A stretch of DNA of 64,000 nt. It comes from Hyphomicrobiales bacterium (GTDB lineage: Bacteria > Pseudomonadota > Alphaproteobacteria > Rhizobiales > Rhizobiaceae). The DNA lies in assembly GCA_900473745.1 (NCBI GenBank), contig UCMW01000006.1:124001-188000 (forward strand), written 5' to 3'. Both the position numbers and the translations under genes were made by a program. The notes beneath the pieces are model-generated. The model was given only the letters and a program-made list of their open reading frames with translations. It did not search any database and had not been told where the DNA came from. Shown here piece by piece: positions 43,891 through 53,317 of this stretch; position 1 is the stretch's first letter; the number at the start of each line of letters is the position of its first letter.

Positions 43891-44919
43891 ATGGACTACG
43901 CTCCGATCATCGAACGAATTTTTGATCACCTCGAAGACGATAATGTCGAAAAGGCAGTGATGGGATGCCTGCGTTTGGCTCGTCACCTAAACGACTATCC
44001 ATCGTCTGCAATCTTTCTGCGCGAGCTCAATCCGAACAAGCATGAGGTTGCTCGCGTGATCTTTGATGACGCGGCCCATCTGACTAAAGAGGCTCACAAG
44101 TACCTGTATGAGTTTTCTCTTGAACGATGGCTCGAAGTCCACACCTTGGATTTCAGCCTAGGGCAGAATGAAGATGGAGATGAGAGAAACGTTTTACGCG
44201 TCGGCGCGGGCGAGATCGACGCTGAGCTTTCTCAATGGGAGCGTACGATAAACGACATGATGCTCCCTCCTGGCATGGAGCCGTTCGACATCGCCGCATT
44301 CACGGACCGCAACGCTCAGGAAAAGGCATCGATACGTCTACGCATAACGGCACTCAACACAATTCGAGCCCGCCTCAAAACACGGTGTCTGAATTACGCC
44401 ATCCAAGTCGAGCGACAGCTTCAGTTGCAGACAAATCCGCAGAACTTCCTAGCTGAGGTTCAGACCGAGGTTAACAATTATTTCCGAGCCCATTCCAATG
44501 AAGTTTATGTCAAGCTGACAAAGGCAGCACAGTTGGTGGCGTCACGCGACAGCGAGGATTCATCGTTGCTGCTGACGGAGGTCAGGCGTTCGTTGAAATC
44601 TGTCGCCGACCATTTTTTTCCGGCGATGAATGGATTGGTGCGTTGTGCCGATGGTAAGGAGCGGTCCCTGGGTGAGGAACAATATATGAATAGGCTCCAA
44701 GAATTTATCGCTCGGAGCTTAAGCCGCTCGACGGCGAAGGACTTGCTCAGAGAGGAGCTCGATCAGCTCTCGCTGTTCGCTCGAAGGTTGAATGACATTG
44801 CCTCGAAGGGTGTGCATACCGACGTCTCATTGGCCGAGTCTAAACAAGGTCTAGTAGGCCTGTATTTTTTTCTGTTCAATCTCACTCAGCATCTACAGAC
44901 CGCCGACCCATCGGTTTGA
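43891..44919 (+). CDS. helical protein of unknown function next to the nuclease-STAND module
   Basis: A 342-residue soluble, largely helical protein (MDYAPIIERIFDHLEDDNVEKAVMGCLRLARHLND...). The C-terminal segment LFARRLNDIASKGVHTDVSLAESKQGLVGLYFFLFNL resembles a motif I associate loosely with HEPN- or AbiTii-like phage-exclusion proteins, but I cannot name the family. The ATG at 43891 has GAGG 10-13 bp upstream and starts the coherent fold; the frame is open from 43750. It is on the same strand as the two nuclease genes and is separated from them only by the IS21-like relic, so it may once have been a third member of that operon. Confidence 0.6.
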   Translation: MDYAPIIERIFDHLEDDNVEKAVMGCLRLARHLNDYPSSAIFLRELNPNKHEVARVIFDDAAHLTKEAHKYLYEFSLERWLEVHTLDFSLGQNEDGDERNVLRVGAGEIDAELSQWERTINDMMLPPGMEPFDIAAFTDRNAQEKASIRLRITALNTIRARLKTRCLNYAIQVERQLQLQTNPQNFLAEVQTEVNNYFRAHSNEVYVKLTKAAQLVASRDSEDSSLLLTEVRRSLKSVADHFFPAMNGLVRCADGKERSLGEEQYMNRLQEFIARSLSRSTAKDLLREELDQLSLFARRLNDIASKGVHTDVSLAESKQGLVGLYFFLFNLTQHLQTADPSV

Positions 44920-45771
44920 AGAAAGAGGTGATCGACTGCGTTCTGCAGGCCGGCCGGTTGCGGGCCTGCTTACGGATGGGCGTGAGCTCATCGCTTTTCC
45001 GTTTTGTCAGCGTCCTCAAGTGGTACATGTCCGCCCGCGCTTTTTAGGCGAAAGGGAAGTCGGTTCTTGCCATATCGGAATACGTGTAGCCGAGACTGCG
45101 GGCGCCGTTCTTTATGTTTGGATAGATGGCGAATTTGACGTCATTGTATTTTGTTTCAAGCATATGAATGAGCATCGCCTCTAATTTATTGGTGATCGAT
45201 CGCCGCCGCCGCCCAGGGGCGGAACAGAGCTTGAAAATCATCACCAGGCGCATCCAATTCAAACGAATGGATTATTGGCTCGTATGACTGAGGCAATACC
45301 ATCGGGGCGTGAGCGTCTGCAATTTCCTCGCGACGCCAATGACTTCAAGCGTGATCAGAGATACTTCTGCTGGTCGCTTGTGAAATTCTCCTCTGACATC
45401 TTCCTCTGTCAGAACATCCTGAAGTTTCGCATGCCCCTTAAGTTGCTTCGAAACCTTCTGATCGAAGGCCTGCCCTATTTAATGAACATCATTTTCGATG
45501 AATGCGCCAAAAGCTCCAGCGCCCTTCAACGGCATCCCCTCGTCGTGGCCTCGAATAGGAGTTTGGCTGGACTCCGCCGGACAGGTTTCAAAACGCTACT
45601 CCATGTTTCGATCGCACTCTAGGAGTCTGCTTTGTAAGCCTTTGCTCTTCGGAACTCGACCGAAAGCCTCAGAACCCATGTCGGTCATTCTCGAAAGCAA
45701 GCAACTGACAGCACAGGAATTTTCGGCGCGAACATAATGACTGAATGGCGGGGTCGGCGGTTCGTATCCGT
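44920..45771. other. 852-bp region without a recognisable gene
   Basis: Frames at 45044-45262 (minus, 72 aa, ending ARSLGYTYSDMARTDFPFA) and 45275-45622 (plus, 115 aa) are the longest. The first may be the tail of a degraded gene (NKLEAMLIHMLETKYN), but neither can be assigned. Confidence 0.45.
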
Positions 45772-46425
45772 TCAAGAGCCTAGGCTGGTGGTGCGGTTTC
45801 CCAGAGCGAGAGGTGGCTCTCGAGTCTTGCCGGCGGCATCTCTGGTCTCGGGCATTGCCGCCAGCGCATACTCCGCGACCTCGGCCAGTCGGTGCCGGTC
45901 AAACCCAGCTTTTGCTTGCACTGCCATGCCGTGTGATACTGCCAGTATAAAGGTTGCCAAAGACTCCGGGTTACTCGTCCACGGAAGGTCACCCTCGTCG
46001 CGTGCGCGGCGCAAGCGGGCTGCTAACTTCTCATGACCATTTGCACGAGATTCAATGAGTGCGCGGCGAACAGGTTCAGCCTCATCCGATACCGCCAGTG
46101 CTCCATTGATCCCCAAGCATCCAGAATGATCGGGATAGCGCGTGTGAAGCTCAAGCGCGCCGTAGAGCATTCGATGGATGACCTGATAGGCGGTGGGCTG
46201 GGCCAGTGCATCAGGAATGAAGTCCATGTAGTGATCGTAGTAGCGATCCAACGCTTTGCGGAACATCGCTTCCTTATTGCCAAACGCGGCATAAAGTGCG
46301 GGGCGCTCGACGCCCGCAGCCGCGGTCAGATCGTTATATGAGGCACCCTCATAGCCTTTGCGCCAAAAGACGCAAAGCACGGCATCCAGCGCCTGGTCCA
46401 GATCAAATTCTCGATGTCGTCCCAT
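45772..46425 (-). CDS. TetR-family repressor
   Basis: A 217-residue TetR regulator. The HTH is FDLDQALDAVLCVFWRKGYEGASYNDLTAAAGVERPALYAAFGNKEAMFRKAL, and the C-terminal ligand domain has SGCLGINGALAVSDEAEPVRRAL, a TetR_C_16/AcrR-type pattern (an LGI/CL motif seen in regulators near SDR and MFS genes). The ATG at 46425 begins the fold; the longer frame to 46584 would run through the operator. It is divergent from the SDR-NAD(P)-MFS genes and probably represses them and itself through the dyads at 46447-46517, and perhaps a third gene at 51.2 kb. Confidence 0.9.
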   Translation of the reverse strand: MGRHREFDLDQALDAVLCVFWRKGYEGASYNDLTAAAGVERPALYAAFGNKEAMFRKALDRYYDHYMDFIPDALAQPTAYQVIHRMLYGALELHTRYPDHSGCLGINGALAVSDEAEPVRRALIESRANGHEKLAARLRRARDEGDLPWTSNPESLATFILAVSHGMAVQAKAGFDRHRLAEVAEYALAAMPETRDAAGKTREPPLALGNRTTSLGS

Positions 46426-46446
46426 TAAATAAGCTCTGCTTTTTTC

Positions 46447-46460
46447 ATAATGAGCATTAT
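46447..46460. promoter_or_regulatory. TetR-type operator dyad 1
   Basis: ATAATG-AG-CATTAT, a perfect 14-bp dyad with 2-bp centre, 21 bp upstream of the tetR-like ATG. The same form ATAAyGnnCrTTAT recurs at 46504 and in three tandem copies at 51230-51273. Confidence 0.65.
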
Positions 46461-46468
46461 TAAACCGC

Positions 46469-46517
46469 TTGACAGTCCTTGTCCAGATCTCGTAAGCATT
46501 ATCGTAATGACCATTAC
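46469..46517 (+). promoter_or_regulatory. divergent promoter with operator dyad 2
   Basis: TTGACA at 46469-46474 is a good -35 box for the SDR gene, with -10-like AT-rich text about 17-18 bp later. GTAATG-AC-CATTAC (46504-46517, extended to TCGTAATGACCATTACGA at 46502-46519) is a perfect dyad just after it, preceded by a half-site CATTAT one 15-bp step upstream. A repressor here would block transcription of the SDR operon. Confidence 0.6.
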
Positions 46518-46714
46518 GAAATAAACATCGAGCATTTAGTAGCCTCTGGGTCCGGAACCGGAGGTTGGGTGAAAACCGGACCATGCTCTCTCTGGGCTTA
46601 ATTGCCTTGTCGAATCCTCAACCGCCACCATGCGCGAAGCGGCGCCGGGCATCCGTTGTTGCTCGTCGGGACTGAAGCAAACCATCTCCAACACACTGAA
46701 TAAAAGGTGCCTCC

Positions 46715-47680
46715 ATGACAGAAAATTTCAACGCAGAATCTACCGCCGACGAAGTGCTCGAAGGGCACGACCTATCAGCTCACCGCATCCTGGTGACCGG
46801 AGTGGCATCTGGTATCGGCTTGGAAACAGCGCGCAGCCTCGCTGCAAAAGGCGCTCATGTCGTCGGGACGGTACGTTCCCTCGAAAAGGCTGAGGCGGCG
46901 GTCAGTGCAGTACGAGAGGCAGCATCCAAAAGCGGCGGCTCGCTGTCGCTGATCGAGATCAATCTCGCGTCCATCAAGAATGTGAGATCTGCAGCCGACA
47001 AACTCCTGGCGGACCAGCAGACATTCTCGGCGGTGATCGCCAATGCAGGCGTCATGGCAACCCCGCAAGGTGTCACCGAGGATGGATTTGAAACGCAGTT
47101 CGGCACCAATCACCTTGGTCATTTTGCCCTGATCAATGCAATTGCTTCGCTGATAGCGCGAAACGGTCGTGTCATCGTCTTGTCATCACAAGCACATCGG
47201 GTATCGAATGTAGATCTGGCAGATCCCAATTTTGAGCATCAGGACTACGAACCATTCGTCGCCTATGGCAGGTCCAAAACAGCGAATGCCCTTTTCGCTG
47301 TCGCCTTCGACCAAAGGTATCGCGATCGCGGGATCCGTGCCGCTTCCGTAATGCCAGGCAACAGCCTGACCAATCTTCCAAGAAACTTCACTCAAGAGCA
47401 GTTGCAAGGCCTCTTCGCAACCGTTGGAAAGGCTCGCGAAGAAGCCGGATTGCCTCCTGCGGAACTAAAAAGCGTCGCCCAAGCTGCGGCAACGTCGGTA
47501 TGGGCTGCGGTCGTGGCTCGAGGTGATGAGATTGGTGGACGCTACCTGGAGGACTGTGGCGTCGCTGGAATCAACGATCTGGAGACCCCGTTCGCAGATG
47601 GCGTGCGCAGCTACGCGCTCGACGTGGCGACCGCTGAGGCGCTTTGGGCAAAGAGCGAAGAGATGATCCAGTCCATCTAA
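46715..47680 (+). CDS. short-chain dehydrogenase/reductase
   Basis: A 321-residue SDR. The cofactor motif TGVASGIG is at 28-35, NAGVM at 110-114, and the catalytic Ser158, Tyr184 and Lys188 (YGRSK) are all present, so it should be an active NAD(P)-dependent oxidoreductase. The length and AHRVSNVDLADPNFE text place it near the retinol-dehydrogenase/WWOX-like classical SDRs. It is first in a plus-strand group with an NAD(P)-binding protein and an MFS transporter, opposite a TetR repressor. Confidence 0.92.
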   Translation: MTENFNAESTADEVLEGHDLSAHRILVTGVASGIGLETARSLAAKGAHVVGTVRSLEKAEAAVSAVREAASKSGGSLSLIEINLASIKNVRSAADKLLADQQTFSAVIANAGVMATPQGVTEDGFETQFGTNHLGHFALINAIASLIARNGRVIVLSSQAHRVSNVDLADPNFEHQDYEPFVAYGRSKTANALFAVAFDQRYRDRGIRAASVMPGNSLTNLPRNFTQEQLQGLFATVGKAREEAGLPPAELKSVAQAAATSVWAAVVARGDEIGGRYLEDCGVAGINDLETPFADGVRSYALDVATAEALWAKSEEMIQSI

Positions 47681-47777
47681 CATCCAGGCATATCCGCGAC
47701 AGGCGGCTGTGCTGACATTCAATCACCGGCGCGCGATGCCTTCCATCGCCGCCCTCAAATGTTTCGAGGTGAAGCAA

Positions 47778-48428
47778 ATGTCGACGATCGGGATTATCGG
47801 TGCCGGAGAGGTTGGCAGCCATATCGCTGTCGCTGCATTGCGCTCTGGTCATGAAGTTGTTCTGGCAAACTCCCGCGGACCAGAGACACTTTCTGACCTC
47901 ATTCGGCAACTTGGATCATCCGCAAGGGCTGCCACTGCCAGTGAAGCAGCGCTTGCAGGTGACTTTATTGTCATCGCCGTGCCGATGAAGCTTGAAAACG
48001 ACATGCCGGAGAAAGAACTGGTCGGAAAAGTGGTGATCGACACAAACAACTATATGGCTTGGCGCGACGGCCATTTTCCACTGGTCGACGCGCTTGAAAA
48101 GACCGAGCACGAAATCCGCCAAGAGCAGCTTCCATGCTCGAAGATCGTAAAAGCCTTCACTCATATCCAGGCACCCCGAATTCTCACCTGGGGCAAACCT
48201 CCCGGAGCCCCAGATCGTCTGGCGCTTGCAGCAGCAAGTGATTTCGAGGAAGCAATCGATGTTGTCCGTTCCCTCTATGATCAATTTGGTTTCGATACAG
48301 TGGCCATTACACCACTGTCTGAGTCATGGCGAATAACGCCCGGGCAACCGGCTTGGCGTCAGGAACGTCACAGCGTGGCTGAACTGCGCGATAATCTAGC
48401 GCGAGCCCGGCATGTCGTCCGCCCCTGA
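47778..48428 (+). CDS. NADPH-dependent F420-reductase-like (NPD-type) oxidoreductase
   Basis: A 216-residue Rossmann protein: IGIIGAGEVGSHIAVAALRSGHEVVLANSRGPETL is the N-terminal dinucleotide fold with an Asn-Ser-Arg end typical of NADP preference, and then VVIDTNNYMAWRDGHF. It is like the pyrroline-5-carboxylate-reductase-like/F420-dependent NADP oxidoreductase family. The substrate is unknown. The ATG at 47778 is chosen over 47709 since the first 23 codons do not match the fold. It lies 97 bp after the SDR gene on the same strand, under the same putative control. Confidence 0.85.
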   Translation: MSTIGIIGAGEVGSHIAVAALRSGHEVVLANSRGPETLSDLIRQLGSSARAATASEAALAGDFIVIAVPMKLENDMPEKELVGKVVIDTNNYMAWRDGHFPLVDALEKTEHEIRQEQLPCSKIVKAFTHIQAPRILTWGKPPGAPDRLALAAASDFEEAIDVVRSLYDQFGFDTVAITPLSESWRITPGQPAWRQERHSVAELRDNLARARHVVRP

Positions 48429-48506
48429 GCATCATCTCTACCCTCAAGAATAGCCCGGGTGGCGCTTCGTTGAAAGCGAGCACCGCGACAACAATGGATA
48501 GCATCT

Positions 48507-49688
48507 ATGTTTCAAATATCGGAAGGCCGACTTTCGCCAGCCTGGGGAGCCGTCGTATCGATGAGCCTCGGCGTGTTTGGAATTGTTGGCGCAGAGTTTC
48601 TGCCGGCAAGCCTCTTGACGGAAATGGCCGCAGATCTGCAAGTAACGGAGGGTTTGGCCGGACAGGCTGTGACAGTCACCGCCGGTGTAGCAATGATCGC
48701 GAGCCTTTTGATTACGGCCATCAGCGGACGCACCGATCGCAAGAAGGTCTTGCTGTTTCTGACTTTGCTCCTAATCGCCTCGAACCTCTTGGTAGCGCTG
48801 GCGCCCTCTCTCTTTGCCGTTCTGTTGGCGCGGGTGCTGCTTGGTGTCTCCTTGGGAGGGTTCTGGGCACTTTCTGCTGCAACCATGATGAGGCTGGTGC
48901 CCGAAGAGCTGCTTCCCAAAGCTCTCGCTATTCTGTTCGGCGGTGTTTCAGCCGCGACAGTTTTTGCGGCTCCTATCGGCAGCTTCCTTGGAGAGCTCTC
49001 CGGGTGGCGCAGTGCCTTCCTAGCCGCAGCGGGACTGGGAATGCTCGCCTTTGCAATCCAGTTACATTGTCTGCCTTCGATGCGGGCAGATAGGGCGGCC
49101 CGTCTTTCTACGATCGTTCGCGTTTTGAAACGTCCGAGCATGTCCTTGGGCATGTTCACATTCATGACCATATTCGCCGGGCATTTCGGATTTTTCACCT
49201 ATCTTCGCCCCTTCCTCGAGACGGTGACCGGGGCTAGCCCCCAAATGGTGACCTTGATCCTGCTGGTCTTTGGTGTCGGTACCTTCGCTGGCAATTCGGT
49301 GAGCAGTTATCTCATTTCGAGGTCTCTCTTCGCGGTGTTGGCATCGATGCCGCTCATGCTCGCGCTTGTGGCCTTTCTACTCGCGCAGTTCGGCGGTGAG
49401 CTCATTCTCGACGCAAGCCTGGTTGGCCTTTGGGGCGTCGCCTTCGGGATCATCCCGGTATCGTGGTCAACCTGGGTAACCGGTACTGTGCCTGACGAGG
49501 CAGAAACCGCAGGCGGCGTCTTCGTGGCGACCGCAAACTTGGCCATTGCCGTTGGTGCAGGGCTCGGCGGGATCGTCTTCGATCGGTTCGGTGTCGAGGC
49601 CAATTATATGGCATGCGCCGTCGTGTTGCTGCTCGGTTGCTTTGGCGCGCTGCGCTTGAGGAATCGAATAGCAAAAACTTACCGGTGA
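48507..49688 (+). CDS. MFS transporter, DHA1-like drug/metabolite exporter
   Basis: A 393-residue major facilitator protein with 12 predicted membrane helices. The loop 2-3 motif reads SGRTDRKKVLLF (MFS motif A, GxxxDRxGRR-like), and LLGVSLGGFWALSAATMMRLVPEE resembles the NepI/AraJ branch. A small-molecule exporter is likely, consistent with TetR control and the adjacent oxidoreductases. It is last in the group and has no obvious substrate-specific motif. Confidence 0.92.
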   Translation: MFQISEGRLSPAWGAVVSMSLGVFGIVGAEFLPASLLTEMAADLQVTEGLAGQAVTVTAGVAMIASLLITAISGRTDRKKVLLFLTLLLIASNLLVALAPSLFAVLLARVLLGVSLGGFWALSAATMMRLVPEELLPKALAILFGGVSAATVFAAPIGSFLGELSGWRSAFLAAAGLGMLAFAIQLHCLPSMRADRAARLSTIVRVLKRPSMSLGMFTFMTIFAGHFGFFTYLRPFLETVTGASPQMVTLILLVFGVGTFAGNSVSSYLISRSLFAVLASMPLMLALVAFLLAQFGGELILDASLVGLWGVAFGIIPVSWSTWVTGTVPDEAETAGGVFVATANLAIAVGAGLGGIVFDRFGVEANYMACAVVLLLGCFGALRLRNRIAKTYR

Positions 49689-50148
49689 TTGTATCACCCT
49701 TTTTCGCTGGTCGCAGTTTTGGCGGCCGACGAGGCTTGTCGTGACATTGCAGCCCCAGTGCATCCCGGAGCACACTGAGACCAATAAAACCTGCCGCCGG
49801 AGCGGTTGGTATCTGGAAAGTAGGCGCTATTCTTGGTCGATCCAGGTTGCTGAACAACGCGCATCGCATGCTCTAATGGGATGAGGCAGCTCTTGTTCTA
49901 CCTCCTCCAGCAGACCATAGCGGCGCGTGACCGCTTTTTTCACCAGCTCACGCGGCTGATCGCATTGCGCTTCACAATATCACTCATTATCGGCTTTCGT
50001 GGAACAGATCGGTCATATTCCATCGATTCTCGCGCCATGGACTGGATCAAACTCAAGGGTTGCGGCAGCCGGGTGCGGCTGCCGCATTTTGTGCGATTGA
50101 TGGGCTCAGGCTATCCTGACGAGTTTTTCAACTTTTACGTCTCGGTGC
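49689..50148. other. 460-bp region without a recognisable gene
   Basis: Only short frames on both strands; nothing resembles a known family. Confidence 0.5.
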
Positions 50149-51169
50149 TCACCGGCCCGAGAAAAAAGCGCGAAGATGTTCCTCAGTCTGTTCGGGGCAT
50201 TCTGAGGCCAACCAATGTCCAAACTCATTCAGGCTTTGCCCGCGTAGGTCGGTGGCGGCGTTCTCAAGCTGGTGTCCAAGCAGGTCGCCTGTACTGATGA
50301 TGCCAGCTTTGGCAGCATCGGCCTCGCTTGTGGATTCACCCCCTAGCCACAAAACCGGCATCTGGAGCTTTGTGCATCTTTCAAACCAGTCCTTGTTTGC
50401 AGCTCCATCACGTTCAAATGCCCGATAGTAATTGAAGCCTGCCCGCATCGCACCGGCAGTCGAATAAGTGCGCAGGAATTCTTGGATGTCCGCCTCCTCA
50501 AAGCCCCGCGGATTATAGGTAAACCCGCTCCAGAATTGGTCCAGGAACAGTCGTTCGCGGCCTTGGGTCAGAGTTTTGGCAGGTCTGGGACCTTGTTGAA
50601 CGCGAAGTGCCAGGGATTATCCAACTCCGAGTATGGCATGCCCATTAGGGGCACATCGAGGATTGCCAGGCTCTCCACCTTTTCTGGGTAACTGCGGGCA
50701 AGAGCGAAGGCGATCTGGCCACCGAGGTCATGGCCGGCCACGGAAAATCGTTCAAATCCAAGATGCAATGCGAGCTCGACGATATCATTGGCCAGTTCGT
50801 CCTTGTCGTAACCGGTTTCCGGTCTGCTCGAGTCTCCGAGGCCGCGAGCATCCACGGGCAATCACGTCAAAATCTTGTGCCAAGCCCGGTAACTTTGTGC
50901 CATTCCCACCAGGTGCTGGGCCAACCGTGGAGGAGAAACAAGGGCTTTCCCTTGCCGCCACGAACAAAATGCAGCCTGACATCTCCGACAGCCACTCGGT
51001 GGTGCCGAAAGACCTCTTGGCCACTCAGATCGGGAGTGAGAATGCTATCAGCCTTTACCGAGACGTCAGCTACGGGGGCGGCGTCTGAAGGCTGCGCAGC
51101 CGCGCTGACCGCTATTGCTGAAGCACCCAGCAAAGCCAAGCCTAAAGTCGTATGTCGGATAAACTTCAT
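50149..51169 (-). pseudogene. secreted epoxide-hydrolase-like alpha/beta hydrolase, frameshifted
   Basis: Three minus-strand frames together make one alpha/beta hydrolase. 51169 onward gives a signal peptide (MKFIRHTTLGLALLGASAIAVSA) and the oxyanion motif LFLLHGWPSTWWEWHKV. 50861-50568 gives VDARGLGDSSRPETGYDK and the nucleophile elbow VAGHDLGGQIAFAL. 50448-50149 gives the C-terminus with MPVLWLGGE and the terminal region GHWLASECPEQ. The shifts are two single-base insertions around 50862-50885 and a one-base deletion in an A-run near 50570 (AAAACTCTGACC where AAAAACTCTGACC is expected). The nucleophile Asp and the His region are intact but the gene cannot make a full protein. Three tandem TetR-type operators lie upstream. 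Confidence 0.82.
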
Positions 51170-51229
51170 GAGCGACGTCCTTCTTGTGTTGAACGCGATG
51201 TGCTGCGTTCGGAGCGGATTGAACTGGAC

Positions 51230-51273
51230 GCAACGATCATTATAATAACGGTCGTTATGATAATGATCGTTAT
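51230..51273. promoter_or_regulatory. three tandem operator dyads upstream of the hydrolase relic
   Basis: GCAACG-AT-CATTAT (51230-51243), ATAACG-GT-CGTTAT (51245-51258, perfect) and ATAATG-AT-CGTTAT (51260-51273) are spaced by exactly 15 bp. They follow the same pattern as the dyads next to the TetR gene at 46447 and 46504, so that regulator probably also controlled this hydrolase. Confidence 0.65.
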
Positions 51274-52195
51274 TGAAGTGGGTCCGGCCGGTCAAGCTGA
51301 ATCGTTCTTTTGGGGTACCTCTGCTTGGCTGGTTGATCCTGGGGGGCGCAGTGCCTTTTTAGCCGTGGGCTCTGCCCTTTGCCGTATGGCCCGCATCATT
51401 TGCGGCTATCGGCGCTTTAAGGTTTGCATGAGATCCCGCGACTTTGGAACGCTGCAGGACCCAGCGGCAGCGCTTCAAGCTAATTGCCGCAGGAGTATCG
51501 CGTTGGCCAATGCCAATTCTCCTGAGCCAGCGCCTCCGACTCTGTCGGTATGGACTGGGCGTGCCAGTTCATCGCGGCGACGACACCTACGGCATATCGC
51601 GGGCGACCAAACATCTGAACGGCTTTGGCCCCTTCTGATTGTCGCGATGGGGTATCGACGATCTAAGGAGCATTGTCGCTTCCCTAGGCGTTCTCATAAA
51701 GAGGACGATTATCCTAATAATTTTGAAATGTGGTGGAGCAGCACGGTTCACGAACCGCGCTCAAGTTTGCACCTGTTTTTGCGGCGACCCGAAACTGCGC
51801 AATCGCCTTGCCTTTCGGTTCCGTCGATCGCTCGAGTTCTTCCGCGCTAGGAGACTGTCCTTGCAGTGGCGTCGCGACCGTTGATTGGCCGAAGGTCGTC
51901 TCGCGCTCGATAGAGACGAGAGATTTAATCCCTTGGCTTGCAATTTCATCGGTGAGATCGGCGCGTCTTTGCTGTAAAGTCTGGCTTTCGAGGGAATACC
52001 ATTGAAGTAGAGAGCTGTAAGATGGGGTCTCTTTCGGAGCATGCGTATCGTGGATACCATCTGCCAAGCTTGATTTGCGGGCAGGTGACTTTGCCATCGA
52101 CCGTCGCCGATGAAGGCGCTAATGAAACATTCGAGGTCGCTCCCTCACATAGTGTGCCGATAACTCCAGGCAGCATTGAAAAGACACTGAGTAAG
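51274..52195. other. 922-bp region without a recognisable gene
   Basis: Short frames only (51152-51850 plus, 51714-52097 minus); none resembles a family. The region may contain further hydrolase or transporter scraps but nothing supportable. Confidence 0.45.
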
Positions 52196-53116
52196 ATGGA
52201 CATAAGGAAAGCAGCCGTGGATAGGATTACTCCAACATTCTCGCAGCTTTACGACCAGGGCCACTTTGGGAGAAAATCGACAACGTTGGCCTCACCCGGC
52301 GGTCTGCTTGACTTGCTTGTCGTCGACGGACAAGCTGGCGACATATCACGACCAGCAGTATCTGACTTGGTACTATATCAGGAACTCCGAGGAGGCTCAC
52401 GCCTAAACTGCGACTTTGGTGAAGGAAAGCAGACATTCACCGTTCAGCGCGGCACGCTGGTGTTAGCTCCGCCGGATACGGCAATTGCCAATACCGCAGA
52501 CGCTGCTCATCGCGTCAGGAGCATTGCTTTTCCACTGATGCAGTGGAGCAGCTTTATTGATCAAGCAACCGACGGTAAAATTTCCTTCAGCCGCTCTTTC
52601 CGCTACGGGAAGCTACCCGATTCGCCTGCCATTCGAACATCTCTCCAGAATTTGTGGTCGATCTGCGATCTAGAAGGCGCTCCGTCGAATTTGCTGGCGC
52701 GAGCCGCGGGCTGCCAAATAATTGCTGAGTTGTGCCGGCTGGGAGGGGTGCCGTTAGAAAGCCCGAAGGGCGGGTTGGCGTCATGGGCAGAGCGACGAAG
52801 CAAAGAGTTGATCCACACGTGTCTTTCGCAGGACATTAGCCTGGACTATCTCGCTTCCGAAGTGCAGCTTTCGCCTTATCATTTTTCTCGAATGTTCAAG
52901 CGCAGCGTAGGGCTTTCACCTCGTGCATACCTGTCAAAAATACGTATAGAAAAAGCGTGTGAACTGCTCGAGTTCACAAACATGTCTATTCTCGATATTT
53001 CCCTCGAAGTGGGGTACTCATCAAGCCAGAGTTTCTCTAAAATCTTTTTTCAACACATGCATGTACGCCCAAGCGATTATCGCCGCGCCATTCGCTTCAG
53101 CATTGGTAGTGCATAG
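52196..53116 (+). CDS. AraC-family regulator, paralogue 1
   Basis: A 306-residue AraC regulator with an N-terminal cupin-like ligand-binding domain (LVLYQELRGGSRLNCDFGEGKQTFTVQRGTLVLAPPDTAI) and two C-terminal HTH motifs (ISLDYLASEVQLSPYHFSRMFKRSVGLSPRAYL and ILDISLEVGYSSSQSFSKIFFQHMHVRPSDYR). It is clearly paralogous to the regulator at 59149-60099. The ATG at 52196 matches that paralogue's N-terminus; the frame extends back to 52022. It lies 201 bp upstream of a co-directional alpha/beta hydrolase, which it likely regulates. Confidence 0.9.
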   Translation: MDIRKAAVDRITPTFSQLYDQGHFGRKSTTLASPGGLLDLLVVDGQAGDISRPAVSDLVLYQELRGGSRLNCDFGEGKQTFTVQRGTLVLAPPDTAIANTADAAHRVRSIAFPLMQWSSFIDQATDGKISFSRSFRYGKLPDSPAIRTSLQNLWSICDLEGAPSNLLARAAGCQIIAELCRLGGVPLESPKGGLASWAERRSKELIHTCLSQDISLDYLASEVQLSPYHFSRMFKRSVGLSPRAYLSKIRIEKACELLEFTNMSILDISLEVGYSSSQSFSKIFFQHMHVRPSDYRRAIRFSIGSA

Positions 53117-53317
53117 GGGCTCGACAGCTCTACCCTTCCTACATCACGATTGCGCAAGGTTAGCGCGCTGACCGCATTTTTAGATACGCAAGTTGGCCTG
53201 ACAGTCGAGAGTATGAGCTCACCTACAGGCGCTACAGCGGTGTTCGCGAGAAACACTTTCTACCCCAACATGCGGTGCGCACAGACTGCTAGGTCGGACA
53301 AACTTACGGAGATCCCG

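Noticed and set aside
45044..45262. 72-aa minus-strand frame as a nuclease fragment
   Set aside because: A faint resemblance in NKLEAMLIHMLETKYN was not enough for a family call.
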